33,284 nt of DNA from SFDP01 sp051653625 (GTDB lineage: Bacteria; Bacillota; Clostridia; Lachnospirales; Lachnospiraceae). The position numbers and the translations under genes are program-made. Positions 1 through 8,915 of the stretch are shown in pieces. The stretch's first letter is position 1; every line of letters starts with the position of its first letter. The stretch spans positions 1 to 33,284 of the forward strand of contig JBOFWM010000093.1 in assembly GCA_051653625.1 (NCBI GenBank), written 5' to 3'. The notes under the pieces were generated by a model that was given only the letters and a program-made list of their open reading frames with translations, did not search any database and was not told the DNA's origin.

Positions 1-1
1 T

Positions 2-1375
2 GGTAAAGTGGAATTGAATTATAAAACAGATTTAAAGCGACTTGTAGATAAAGATTATAATCATCCTTGTGTAGTTATGTATTCGACAGGAAACGAAGTG
101 GCAGAAACTGCTCAAAAAAAAGGAATTGAATTATGTGGAAATCTCACAAAGTACTTAAATGAAATTGATGGAACTAGACCAGTAACTTGTGGAATTAATA
201 TATTTTTTAACTTTTTAAGTTCCATGGGATTTGGTGTGTATAGTGATAAAAAAGCGGAACAAGCTGCTAAAGATGTGAAAAAAAAGAAGCCAGTAGGTAG
301 TGAATTTTTTAATGTTTTAGCTGGATTATTAGGTGCAAACTTTATGAAGTTTGGTGCAACGTTATATCCATGTGATTTAAAAACAAAAGATGCATTTGCT
401 GCAATGGATGTGGCAGGTTATAATTATGGTATTTTTAGATACAAATCTGATTTGAAAAAATATCCCAAACGATATATATTAGGTAGTGAGACATTTTGTT
501 CGGATTCTTATAAGTTTTGGGAAATGGCAAAACAACATCCACGTATTATTGGAGATTTTGTGTGGGCTGGAATGGATTATCTTGGAGAAGTCGGTATTGG
601 AGCTTGGGAGTATGAAGATTATGCATCGCGTATGGATCAAGGAAATGGTTGGGTAAGTGCAGGTTCAGGAAGAATAGATTTGACAGGAAAACCATTATGT
701 GAAATGAGATATACACAAGTTGCTTTTGAGTTAGAAAAAATTGGAATAGGCGTTATACCGGTAAATAATTATAAAAACAAACATTCTAATTCAGCATGGA
801 AAATGACAAATGCAATTGAAAGTTGGTCATTTGATGGATGTGAAGGAATGAAAACAAAAGTCGAAGTATATGCAAGAGCAAGTGTTGTTAAATTATTTCT
901 CAATAATAAATGTATTGGCAGCAAGAAACCTAAAAATGATTGTAAAGTGGTATTTGAGGTCACATATCAAAATGGTGAACTAAAAGCGATTTCTTATGAT
1001 CTCAATGGAAAAGAAATTGCTAATCAAACTTTAAAGACAGCAAGCAAAGAAACGATGTTACAAATTGAACCAGAACAAGGGAATACTCTCCGAGAACACG
1101 AACTTTGTTATGCTAGATTAAAGTTTACTGATTCAAAAGGGATTGTGAAACCATTATTGAAAGAAGAAATAAAAATAGAAGTAACAGGTGGAAAATTAAT
1201 AGGCCTTGGAAGTGCTTGTCCATATTATACAAAAAATTATCTTGGAAATGTATGTGATACCTACTATGGAGAAGCAATGGCGATTATTCAACCATATAAA
1301 AATGAAAAAATGGTCATTCAAGGATATAGTAAATTGGGAAATGCAACAAAAGAGATTGAAATAATAAGTGGTTAA
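2..1375 (+). CDS. Glycoside hydrolase family 2 protein, C-terminal part (5' truncated by window edge)
   Basis: The reading frame is open from base 2, so the gene begins before the window; the GTG at base 8 is not taken as its start. The visible part begins in the catalytic TIM barrel of a GH2 beta-galactosidase/beta-glucuronidase-type enzyme. The motif STGNEV carries the expected acid/base Glu, and LGSETF about 130 residues later carries the likely nucleophile Glu. It is followed by FVWAGMDYLGE, typical of the family. The C-terminal third is beta-rich, with the VKLFLNNK and GSACPYYT signatures of the extra domains found in Bacteroidetes and Clostridia GH2 enzymes (DUF4982 plus an Ig-like domain). 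The family hydrolyses terminal beta-linked sugars from oligosaccharides; the exact sugar cannot be told. No signal peptide can be judged because the N-terminus is missing. The regulator gene starts 40 bases downstream and may be co-transcribed. Confidence 0.9.
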   Translation, partial: GKVELNYKTDLKRLVDKDYNHPCVVMYSTGNEVAETAQKKGIELCGNLTKYLNEIDGTRPVTCGINIFFNFLSSMGFGVYSDKKAEQAAKDVKKKKPVGSEFFNVLAGLLGANFMKFGATLYPCDLKTKDAFAAMDVAGYNYGIFRYKSDLKKYPKRYILGSETFCSDSYKFWEMAKQHPRIIGDFVWAGMDYLGEVGIGAWEYEDYASRMDQGNGWVSAGSGRIDLTGKPLCEMRYTQVAFELEKIGIGVIPVNNYKNKHSNSAWKMTNAIESWSFDGCEGMKTKVEVYARASVVKLFLNNKCIGSKKPKNDCKVVFEVTYQNGELKAISYDLNGKEIANQTLKTASKETMLQIEPEQGNTLREHELCYARLKFTDSKGIVKPLLKEEIKIEVTGGKLIGLGSACPYYTKNYLGNVCDTYYGEAMAIIQPYKNEKMVIQGYSKLGNATKEIEIISG

Positions 1376-1415
1376 TCTTTTCATTTATTAAAAAGTTATG
1401 GAGTATAGGGGAAAT

Positions 1416-2126
1416 ATGATTAAGATTGCGATAGTTGATGATGAACAAATTGAGCGAGAACATCTATCCTATTATTTTGAACGCATACAACAAAATATCA
1501 AAGAGGAAATTATAATAAAAACATTTATTACAGGAGAAGAATTTCTTTTTAAAATGAATCAGGATTTTGATATTATTTGTATGGACATTGAAATGGAGGG
1601 AAGAGATGGAATAGAAATTGCAAAAGAAATTCGAAAGAAAGATCAAGATGTAATGATAATTTTTGTTACCAATTTAGCGAAAATGGCAATAAAAGGTTAT
1701 GAGGTACAAGCTTTTGATTTTATTTTGAAACCTATTAATTTTTATTCGTTCTCTATGAAAATCCAAAATGCAATGGCGATTATAAACAATAGAAAAAAAA
1801 GAAATATTATAATAAATACTGCAAATGGAATGGTTAAAGTTAGTACAAATGATATTTTTTACATTGAAGTAGAAGGCCATTATGTCTATTACTATTCAAA
1901 AAAAGGAACATTTAAGCAGAAGGCGTCATTAAAGGAGTTAGAAAAAGAATTAGAAGAGGTCTCTTTTAAACGATGTAATAATTGTTATTTAGTTAATTTG
2001 AAATATGTTGATTGTGTACAAAAAGATGAAGTTGAAATAAATGGAAAATGGTTAAAGATTAGCCGACCACGTAAAAAAATGTTTTTACAATCATTAGCAA
2101 ATTACATGGGAGGAATAACTACATGA
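1416..2126 (+). CDS. LytTR-family response regulator (AgrA-like)
   Basis: A 236-residue two-domain response regulator. The receiver domain (residues 1-120) has the acidic pair in IVDDE, the phospho-acceptor Asp57 in ICMDIEM, Thr85 in FVTN and Lys105 in LKPI. The LytTR DNA-binding domain covers about residues 135-232 (FYIEVEGHYVYYY; CYLVNLKYV), the type used by AgrA, VirR and LytR regulators. The start is taken at ATG 1416, not the upstream ATG at 1398, because AGGGG lies just before 1416 and MIKIAIVDDE is where the receiver fold begins. The stop overlaps the start of the kinase gene (ATGA at 2123-2126), so the two are translationally coupled. By family it would bind direct-repeat promoter sites after phosphorylation. 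Targets are unknown; the upstream GH2 gene is one candidate. Confidence 0.92.
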   Translation: MIKIAIVDDEQIEREHLSYYFERIQQNIKEEIIIKTFITGEEFLFKMNQDFDIICMDIEMEGRDGIEIAKEIRKKDQDVMIIFVTNLAKMAIKGYEVQAFDFILKPINFYSFSMKIQNAMAIINNRKKRNIIINTANGMVKVSTNDIFYIEVEGHYVYYYSKKGTFKQKASLKELEKELEEVSFKRCNNCYLVNLKYVDCVQKDEVEINGKWLKISRPRKKMFLQSLANYMGGITT

Positions 2127-3421
2127 TTTGGAATATATTTATAAGAATATCATACATGATAGAATTACTAGCAGCTAGTATGATTTTTATGATTCCCTTA
2201 AAAAAAAGAAATCATTATTGGAGAAAAGGAATTTGTTTTGGAAGTATTTTAGTTATTCTTTCTTATTGGTATAGTGAGATGAATCCGGGATTAGAAAAAG
2301 CACCTATTGTGCTTATCTATTGGGGAATTTATATTTTACTAGCATCTTTGTTTGTATGGAAAGTGGTAGTGTGTAGTATTTCACAAGCATTTTTTTGTGG
2401 AATTTGTGCATGTGGCGTGCAACATGTTGGATATAATATGTTTACAATTTTTCAATTATTTATAGGAGGTAGTTTGCCTTTACCTGGATATGGGCAGTGG
2501 GAATTCTTACTTTTTTTTATTGTGTCTTATATTTTTTTTTATTATATGATTGCAAAAAAAATGATGAACAATGGAAAAATTATTGTAAACAAAGATTCTG
2601 TCATACCAACAGCAACTATGCTATTAATTGTATGGGTTATAAATATCTTAGAAATGTCAGAATTAGAGGGATTTCAGGCTGGTGCAAATGCAAGAATTAT
2701 TTTCCGTATCATAGATTCTTTATTGTGTGTTTATGTTTTATGGGTACAAGCAAATATCACTGAAAAAATGAGATTAGAAAAAGCCATTGAAGGAATTCAT
2801 GCAATAAGCAGACAGCAAGCAAAGTATTATAAGATTACAAGTGAAACAATTGATAGTATTAATAGAAAAAGTCATGATTTGAAACATCAAATTAGAGCGT
2901 TGCAAAGTATAACAGATGATAAGATCAAGCAGGAGTATATTACAGAATTAGAAAAAGACTTGATGATTTATGATACAGCATTAGAAACTGGTAATAGGGC
3001 ACTTGATGTTGTATTGATGGAAAAAGGATTGTTTTGTAAAGATCATAAAATTCAGTGGTCGTGTATGATTGATGGAAAAAAACTAGATTTTATCAAAGTA
3101 GAGGAAATTTATTCCTTATTTGGAAATGCTTTAGATAATGCAATTGAAGCTGTTTTGAAAATTAATGATGTAGAAAAGCGCGTCATTAGTGTTAAAGTTA
3201 TTGAACATAATAAAATAGTAATGATTCAGATCCAAAATTATTGTGAAGAAATATTAGAGTTTGAAGACGGCATTCCAATTACTACAAAAGAGAATAAAGA
3301 GGAGCATGGATATGGAATGCGAAGTATACGATATACAGTAGAAAAATACGATGGTGTTATTACAACACAATTAAAAAATCAGATTTTTATTTTACAGATG
3401 ATGATTCCAATGAGGTTATAA
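2123..3421 (+). CDS. GHKL-family sensor histidine kinase (AgrC-like)
   Basis: A 432-residue membrane sensor kinase and partner of the preceding LytTR regulator. The first ~210 residues contain about six hydrophobic segments, as in AgrC-type peptide sensors. A short helical linker leads to the dimerisation/phospho-acceptor motif RKSHDLKHQ (His251 probable). The GHKL ATPase domain has the N box FGNALDNAIEA (Asn335/Asn339) and the G box HGYGMRSI near residue 395. Only this single glycine box is evident, as is usual for HATPase_c_5 kinases. Translation starts inside the stop codon of the regulator, with GGGAGG at 2108-2113 as ribosome site. No agrB or agrD-like gene is visible nearby, so the ligand cannot be inferred. 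A strong hairpin follows the stop. Confidence 0.9.
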   Translation: MIWNIFIRISYMIELLAASMIFMIPLKKRNHYWRKGICFGSILVILSYWYSEMNPGLEKAPIVLIYWGIYILLASLFVWKVVVCSISQAFFCGICACGVQHVGYNMFTIFQLFIGGSLPLPGYGQWEFLLFFIVSYIFFYYMIAKKMMNNGKIIVNKDSVIPTATMLLIVWVINILEMSELEGFQAGANARIIFRIIDSLLCVYVLWVQANITEKMRLEKAIEGIHAISRQQAKYYKITSETIDSINRKSHDLKHQIRALQSITDDKIKQEYITELEKDLMIYDTALETGNRALDVVLMEKGLFCKDHKIQWSCMIDGKKLDFIKVEEIYSLFGNALDNAIEAVLKINDVEKRVISVKVIEHNKIVMIQIQNYCEEILEFEDGIPITTKENKEEHGYGMRSIRYTVEKYDGVITTQLKNQIFILQMMIPMRL

Positions 3422-3423
3422 TG

Positions 3424-3457
3424 AAAGGATAGCATGTGAGCTTACATGCTATCCTTT
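3424..3457. terminator. Bidirectional hairpin terminator between convergent genes
   Basis: A perfect 14-bp stem: AAAGGATAGCATGT (3424-3437) pairs with ACATGCTATCCTTT (3444-3457) around a 6-base loop. It begins two bases after the kinase stop. It also contains the TAG stop of the opposite-strand diguanylate cyclase (3449-3451). It carries A and T flanks on either side but only short T runs, so terminator function in both directions is inferred from position and stem strength. Confidence 0.8.
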
Positions 3458-5161
3458 ATAAATTGTAAATTGATTTCTTCCGTGTTCTTTTGAGAGATAT
3501 AGTGCTTTATCTGCTCTTAATATATAATCTTCTGGAGTATCCTCTTTTGAAATAGGATGTGTAGCGACACCTATTGATACGGTCACATAATTTCTTACAT
3601 TACTAGAAACATGAGGGATATTTGCTTCTTCAAAAGAATCTATTATTTTTTTCGCAATGAGACAAGCACCTGATAAATCAGTATTTGGAAGAATTATAAC
3701 AAATTCTTCACCACCATATCTAGAAACGAAATCGGAACTTCGAGTTATTATATCTGATAGAATAGTTGCAACTTTTTTCAAACATTCATCTCCGGCATTA
3801 TGACCATATGTATCGTTATATTTTTTGAAATAATCAATATCAAGTAATAATATACTTAACTCGCTATTACTTCGATAGAGAGTCGCGATCAAATTTCTAA
3901 TATTTTCATCAAAATATCTTCTATTATAAATTCCAGTAAGTGCATCATAATGTACTTTTGAAAGTGCATCAATAAGGCTATCTTTCATGTTTTGTATTGT
4001 CGTAGCAAGAATTCCTATTTCATCATCTCTCTCTAATCCATAGACACGTTCGTTAAAATTTCCATTTACTTGTTGAATACTTTTTATAAGTTGATCAAGA
4101 GGATTAAGTATCATATTAGAAAGTGAAGTATTAATTAATAACAAAAAAATTATAAATATTATTGCAATTATAATAAAAACTGGGGCAAGTGTACTTAATG
4201 CAAAAAGAGCAGAAGAATTATAGAGTGTAATTACAGACCATGTTGTTGAAGAGATTGGTGCAATTGTTGCATATTGATAGTCTTTGTTAGATAACTCTAA
4301 GACCTTTGTGACACTTTCAGAGTTAAAATAATTATCCATTGGTTTTATAGATGCATTTATTGTACTGAGAAGTTGTGTATCTAATATTTCATCAGAAATA
4401 TGTGGGATATCTAACGTATAAAGAAAAGTTTCGTCTCTAAGTAAAGTACTATCCATTTGAACATTACCATATTCATCAACAATTAAGCTTCTAACACCTT
4501 GGTTCTCATATTCTGAAAATAACTTCTCAACAACTTGTGAGAAGTCTAATGCAGTACATAACACTCCATAATTAATTCCGTCACGAGACACTTTGCAATT
4601 TAACCAAACACGTTTCCTATTATAAACTTTATCAATATCCACATTTAGTAGATAATCTTTGGGATCAGAAATACATTCAAAATACCAATGATCGTTGGGA
4701 AGATCTTTCGATAGAACTGCATGTGCATTTAAATCCTCAAATGTATAATTTTGTTCAATCGTATATTCGTGTAAGGAATTAGCTATTCCAAGATATATAT
4801 TTGTACCAGAAGAAACAACTATGGTACTCATCATTTCATTGTATGCATCAAGTTTTTTTACTTCATTTACTTCATCAGCAAACCATTCAATAAGTGCGTT
4901 TGAATGAGCAGTCTTTGTGATGATAGCTATTTCACCTTTTAAGTAGGTATTGATGATTCCTACTGCATTTTCTGCATATAATCTAGCATATTCTCTTGAA
5001 ACTCTATTTGTAATATTTTGTAATACTATAAACATGGTAGCAAACATTGTTAATGTTATTATAAGAAATAACAATGCATTAATAAATCTAAAACGTTTAG
5101 ATATGCTTTTCTTTACTACGTCTTTTGAAAGACAAAATGAATTAAAAAAATTTTTCTTCAT
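3449..5161 (-). CDS. Membrane diguanylate cyclase (Cache-like sensor, HAMP, GGDEF)
   Basis: A 570-residue protein predicted to make cyclic di-GMP from two GTP. The order is: a transmembrane helix at about residues 27-49; an extracytoplasmic sensor region at 50-315 of double-Cache type (two segments with a YATI-like end, WSVITLYN); a second helix at 320-345; a HAMP linker at 346-398 (NPLDQLIKSIQQVNGNF; DDEIGILA); and a GGDEF domain at 400-568. The domain starts with DALTGIYNRR, and its active-site loop is GGEEF (483-487), an active variant. RSSD (474-477), five residues upstream, is the product-inhibition I-site. The ribosome site is AAGGAG before ATG 5161. The gene converges on the histidine kinase and diverges from the alkylsulfatase gene. 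The ligand of the Cache region is unknown. No EAL or HD-GYP partner is in the window. Confidence 0.93.
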   Translation of the reverse strand: MKKNFFNSFCLSKDVVKKSISKRFRFINALLFLIITLTMFATMFIVLQNITNRVSREYARLYAENAVGIINTYLKGEIAIITKTAHSNALIEWFADEVNEVKKLDAYNEMMSTIVVSSGTNIYLGIANSLHEYTIEQNYTFEDLNAHAVLSKDLPNDHWYFECISDPKDYLLNVDIDKVYNRKRVWLNCKVSRDGINYGVLCTALDFSQVVEKLFSEYENQGVRSLIVDEYGNVQMDSTLLRDETFLYTLDIPHISDEILDTQLLSTINASIKPMDNYFNSESVTKVLELSNKDYQYATIAPISSTTWSVITLYNSSALFALSTLAPVFIIIAIIFIIFLLLINTSLSNMILNPLDQLIKSIQQVNGNFNERVYGLERDDEIGILATTIQNMKDSLIDALSKVHYDALTGIYNRRYFDENIRNLIATLYRSNSELSILLLDIDYFKKYNDTYGHNAGDECLKKVATILSDIITRSSDFVSRYGGEEFVIILPNTDLSGACLIAKKIIDSFEEANIPHVSSNVRNYVTVSIGVATHPISKEDTPEDYILRADKALYLSKEHGRNQFTIYKG

Positions 5162-5348
5162 ATTCTTCTCCTTTGTTTTTAAGACAAAGAGTAATTTAAT
5201 TAAATATAATTAGTAATAATTAGCTTAGCATATCAAAATTAAAAAAACAATTAGAATAAGACAAAAAGTGACTTGTTTTTTATGAATAAAAAAGCAGTTT
5301 TTTTAACAATATAAAGATAGAGTGATTTGAAAATTTAAGGAATAAAGG

Positions 5349-7136
5349 ATGGAACGTAACATGAAACTTTCGCCATTAACATTAGAGGAACGAGTAACGA
5401 TAACAAATTATGCATATGAAGAATCAGCAGACACAGTAAATCCACGCTTGACGGACTTGTCAAAAATATTTAAGAAAAAAGTATATCAAACGGGAGAAAA
5501 TGTGTATACAGCATTTGGATATGCAGTAGATGCACCAGTTATGATTGTTGGAGAGGATGGGGTAATGATTATCGATCCGTGCGAATCGTTTGAAGCGATG
5601 GAGGAGATAGTATTACAATTTGAAAAGATCACTAGTTTGCCGATAAAAGCAATACTTTATACACATCATCATCCAGATCATTGGGGAGGTGTAAAAGCGT
5701 TATTTAAAGGAATTGATAATATTGAGCAATATATAGAGGAACATCAAATCAAAATAATTGCACATAAAGAATTTATGGCAGGTGTCGCAAAAGAGTCTGG
5801 AATGTTAGTAGATATTAAAACAGCACGATCACTTTATATGTATGGATCGTTATTAGAAAATAATGAATTTGGGAGAGTAAATATTGGAAATGGACCATCA
5901 TTAGAAAGTGGTAGACAAGATTTAATTCTTCCTAATACTTTAGTTGCAGAAAAATTAGAATTAAACATTATAGGAATTGATTTTGAGATTTATCATGTTC
6001 CAAGTGAATGTAGTGATGAAATTTGTATATGGATGAAAGAGAGAAAAATACTTCATGTTGCTGAGACAATACAAGGAGAGAATTTTCCGAATCTTTATTC
6101 CATTAGAGGATCAAATAGAAATCCTATGGATTGGATTCGTTCCATTGATTTAATGCGAACATTTGATGCTGATTTTATTGTGGGAAGTCATATCCGACCA
6201 ATTGAAGGAAAAGAAGAGTGTTATAAACATTTGACGGATTATAGAGATATGATTCAGTATACTTATGATCAAACCGTTCGATTGATCAATAAGGGATATA
6301 TTCCAGAAAATATTGTAAAAGAATTAAAGCAACTTCCTAAGCATTTATATCAAAGACCAAGAATTGGAGAACATTATGGTACATTTTTGCAAGGAATACG
6401 CTTAGTGTATAGTATTACAATTGGGTGGTTTAATGGGGATGCAAAAAATTTACAACCGCATACACCATATGAATTGTCAAAAAGATATATTGATTTAATA
6501 GGGAAAGAAGTGATATATTGTAAAGCGAAAGATGCAATAAAAGAACAAGAGTATAAGTGGGCAGCAGAGTTAATATCTCATATCATTACGGTAGATCCAG
6601 AAGATATGATTGCACGAAAAATTAAGGCACAAGCACTTAGGGAGCTTGGATATTTAACAGAAAATGCACCATTTCGTTCTTGGTATCTGACGCAAGCATT
6701 AAATTTAGAGGGTAAATTTAATGAAATAAAAAAGGAAGTTCCAGACTTTAATTCTTCATCCATTTATATTACACCAATTGTACAATTGCCAGTAGAAAGA
6801 ATATGGGAAATTGTAAGAGTAAAATTAAATGGACCAAAGGCGGAAAAGGAACATTTTTGTATTCGTATGCATATTACAGATAAAGATTGTGGGAAGGATT
6901 TGGAAATTAGAAATGGTGTGTTAGAAATACACAACAAAGATCTAAAAGAAGTAATAGGAGAACTTTACTTGACACAAATGGAATTTGCATTATTATTTAC
7001 AAAAACAAATGGTCTTGAAGAATTAATTGAGAATGATCGTGTGAAGGCAAATGGCTCAATAGATAAACTAATAAAATTTTTTGATTTATTTGATAATTTC
7101 ACGCCATTATTTGATAGTGAATTTCCAATATCATAA
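5349..7136 (+). CDS. Alkylsulfatase-type metallo-beta-lactamase hydrolase (SdsA1/BDS1 family)
   Basis: A 595-residue protein of the MBL-fold alkyl sulfatases, which release sulfate from primary or secondary alkyl sulfate esters such as dodecyl sulfate. The metal motif THHHPDHWGG is at residues 105-114. Downstream metal-ligand candidates are Glu224 (PSECSDE), Glu239 (HVAETIQGENFPNLYSIRG) and His281 (GSHIRPI), in the order known for SdsA1. Residues ~295-400 match the alkylsulfatase dimerisation region (YRDMIQYTYDQTVRLINKG; YGTF; GWFNGDAKNLQP). The last ~125 residues resemble the SCP2-like C-terminal domain. There is no signal peptide, unlike the secreted Pseudomonas enzyme, so it is probably cytoplasmic. 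The start at 5349 has AAGGA seven bases upstream. The ABC exporter begins 16 bases after its stop, suggesting an operon. The natural substrate is not known. Confidence 0.88.
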   Translation: MERNMKLSPLTLEERVTITNYAYEESADTVNPRLTDLSKIFKKKVYQTGENVYTAFGYAVDAPVMIVGEDGVMIIDPCESFEAMEEIVLQFEKITSLPIKAILYTHHHPDHWGGVKALFKGIDNIEQYIEEHQIKIIAHKEFMAGVAKESGMLVDIKTARSLYMYGSLLENNEFGRVNIGNGPSLESGRQDLILPNTLVAEKLELNIIGIDFEIYHVPSECSDEICIWMKERKILHVAETIQGENFPNLYSIRGSNRNPMDWIRSIDLMRTFDADFIVGSHIRPIEGKEECYKHLTDYRDMIQYTYDQTVRLINKGYIPENIVKELKQLPKHLYQRPRIGEHYGTFLQGIRLVYSITIGWFNGDAKNLQPHTPYELSKRYIDLIGKEVIYCKAKDAIKEQEYKWAAELISHIITVDPEDMIARKIKAQALRELGYLTENAPFRSWYLTQALNLEGKFNEIKKEVPDFNSSSIYITPIVQLPVERIWEIVRVKLNGPKAEKEHFCIRMHITDKDCGKDLEIRNGVLEIHNKDLKEVIGELYLTQMEFALLFTKTNGLEELIENDRVKANGSIDKLIKFFDLFDNFTPLFDSEFPIS

Positions 7137-7152
7137 GGAAAAGGATTAGAAA

Positions 7153-8907
7153 ATGACGGAATACAAGACAAAAGATTTAATAAAACGATTTTTACCATAT
7201 TTTACAAAACACAAAAAGACATTATTATGTGATTTATTTTGTGCAGCATTAACTACATGTTGTGAGTTAGTGCTGCCACTTATTATGCGCTATATTACAA
7301 ATGAAGGGATTCGAGATTTGGCTTCTTTATCTGTAACTACAATTCTTTGGTTAGGTGTACTTTATTTTATATTACGTGTAATTGATAGTTTTGCAAATTA
7401 TTATATGGCAAATACAGGACATGTAATGGGAACTTATATTGAGACGGATATGAGAAGGGATGCTTATGCACATTTACAAAAGCTTTCTAATACATATTAC
7501 AATAACACAAAAGTTGGACAAATTATGGGGCGTATTACAAATGATTTGTTTGATGTTACTGAATTTGCACATCATTGCCCAGAAGAATTTTTTATTGCAG
7601 CAATTAAAACAACAGTGGCCTTTATTATCTTGTCACGCATTAATTTAGGACTTACAATTTCTATTTTTATATTTGTTCCAATTATGTTTTTTACATGTAC
7701 TAGATTTAGTCGTAAAATGAAAGTTGCATTTACAAATCAGCGGAATCAGATTGGAGAATTAAACGCAAGAATTGAAGATAGTTTACTAGGGCAAAAAGTT
7801 GTCAAAGCATTTGCAAATGAAACGTTTGAAAATGAGAGATTTCAAAAAGATAATACTACTTTTTTGAAAACAAAAAAAGATGCCTATCGTTATATGGCAG
7901 CCTTTCAAACATCAACAAGAGTTTTTGATGGAATTATGTATGTTGTTGTTGTAGTTTTAGGTGGAGTATTTATGGTAAAAGGAATTATTTCGCCAGGAGA
8001 TTTAGTTGCCTATTTATTATATGTTACAACGTTGATTACAACGGTTCGAAAAATTATTGAATTTGCAGAACAATTTCATAGAGGAATAACAGGAATTGAA
8101 CGATTTATGCAAATAATGGATTCGGATATTGAAATTTTTGATGAAGAGGGTGCAACTAAACTAGAACATCCAGCGGGAGAAATTATTTTTAAAGACGTCT
8201 CTTTTGCATATCCAGATGATTTAAATCAAGTATTTCGAAATTTAAATTTATCAATAAAACCAGGAGAAAAAATAGCAATTGTTGGTCCATCTGGCGGTGG
8301 AAAAACAACACTATGTAATTTAATACCAAGATTTTACGATATTAATGAAGGGGACATTTTACTTGATGGTGTAAATGTGAAAAAGTACACATTAAAAAGT
8401 TTGAGAGAGACCATTGGTATGGTACAACAAGATGTTTATTTATTTTCCGGTACAGTTAGAGAAAATATTGCATATGGAAAATTAAATGCTACAAATGAAG
8501 AGATTGAAGAGGCAGCAAAACGTGCAGGAGCGCATGAATTTATTCTGAAATTAAAAGATGGATATGATACGTATGTTGGTGAACGAGGCGTGAAGCTTTC
8601 TGGTGGACAAAAACAAAGAATTAGTATTGCAAGGGTATTTCTGAAAAATCCACCAATTTTGATACTGGATGAGGCAACATCGGCACTTGATAACGAAAGT
8701 GAATACGAAGTAGCAAAATCGTTAGAAGAATTGTCGGTTGGAAGAACAACTCTTACAATTGCACATAGACTCTCAAGTATAAAAAATGCGGATCGAATTC
8801 TTGTATTAACAGAAGAGGGAATTATGGAAGAAGGAACACATTGTCAATTAATGGAGAAAAAAGGAATTTATTACACATTCTATGAAAAGGCAAATGAAAT
8901 TAAATAA
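7153..8907 (+). CDS. Homodimeric ABC exporter, fused permease and ATPase (MsbA/Sav1866 type)
   Basis: A 584-residue half-transporter. The N-terminal ~320 residues hold six membrane segments in the exporter fold, with the coupling-helix region near TYYNNTKVGQIMGRITND. The ATPase domain has Walker A GPSGGGKTT (378-386), a Q loop at VQQDVYLF, the signature LSGGQ (482-486), Walker B ILILDEATSALD (502-513) and the switch His538 (TIAHRLS). Walker B is followed by Glu, so it should hydrolyse ATP. A ribosome site (AAGGAAAAGG) lies in the 16-base gap after the alkylsulfatase gene, and the two are likely co-transcribed. The class exports lipids, drugs or peptides; the substrate here is unknown. Its last eight bases overlap the 3' end of the opposite-strand gene at 8900. 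Confidence 0.92.
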   Translation: MTEYKTKDLIKRFLPYFTKHKKTLLCDLFCAALTTCCELVLPLIMRYITNEGIRDLASLSVTTILWLGVLYFILRVIDSFANYYMANTGHVMGTYIETDMRRDAYAHLQKLSNTYYNNTKVGQIMGRITNDLFDVTEFAHHCPEEFFIAAIKTTVAFIILSRINLGLTISIFIFVPIMFFTCTRFSRKMKVAFTNQRNQIGELNARIEDSLLGQKVVKAFANETFENERFQKDNTTFLKTKKDAYRYMAAFQTSTRVFDGIMYVVVVVLGGVFMVKGIISPGDLVAYLLYVTTLITTVRKIIEFAEQFHRGITGIERFMQIMDSDIEIFDEEGATKLEHPAGEIIFKDVSFAYPDDLNQVFRNLNLSIKPGEKIAIVGPSGGGKTTLCNLIPRFYDINEGDILLDGVNVKKYTLKSLRETIGMVQQDVYLFSGTVRENIAYGKLNATNEEIEEAAKRAGAHEFILKLKDGYDTYVGERGVKLSGGQKQRISIARVFLKNPPILILDEATSALDNESEYEVAKSLEELSVGRTTLTIAHRLSSIKNADRILVLTEEGIMEEGTHCQLMEKKGIYYTFYEKANEIK

Positions 8908-8915
8908 TTTGCCTT
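8887..8915. terminator. Hairpin at convergent gene junction
   Basis: AAGGCAAAT (8887-8895) and ATTTGCCTT (8907-8915) form a perfect 9-bp stem with an 11-base loop. The stop codons of the ABC exporter (8905-8907) and of the minus-strand gene (8900-8902) both fall in it. A run of five T at 8922-8926 follows on the plus strand. The stem is AT-rich, so terminator strength is uncertain. Confidence 0.45.

Noticed and set aside
8..1375. GTG at base 8 as start of the GH2 gene
   Set aside because: The frame is open to the window edge and the protein begins in the middle of the catalytic barrel, so the gene is truncated by the window.
5162..5348. Divergent promoters between the diguanylate cyclase and alkylsulfatase genes
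   Set aside because: The region is very AT-rich, with many TATA-like hexamers but no convincing -35/-10 pair at 16-18 base spacing on either strand, so no site is called.
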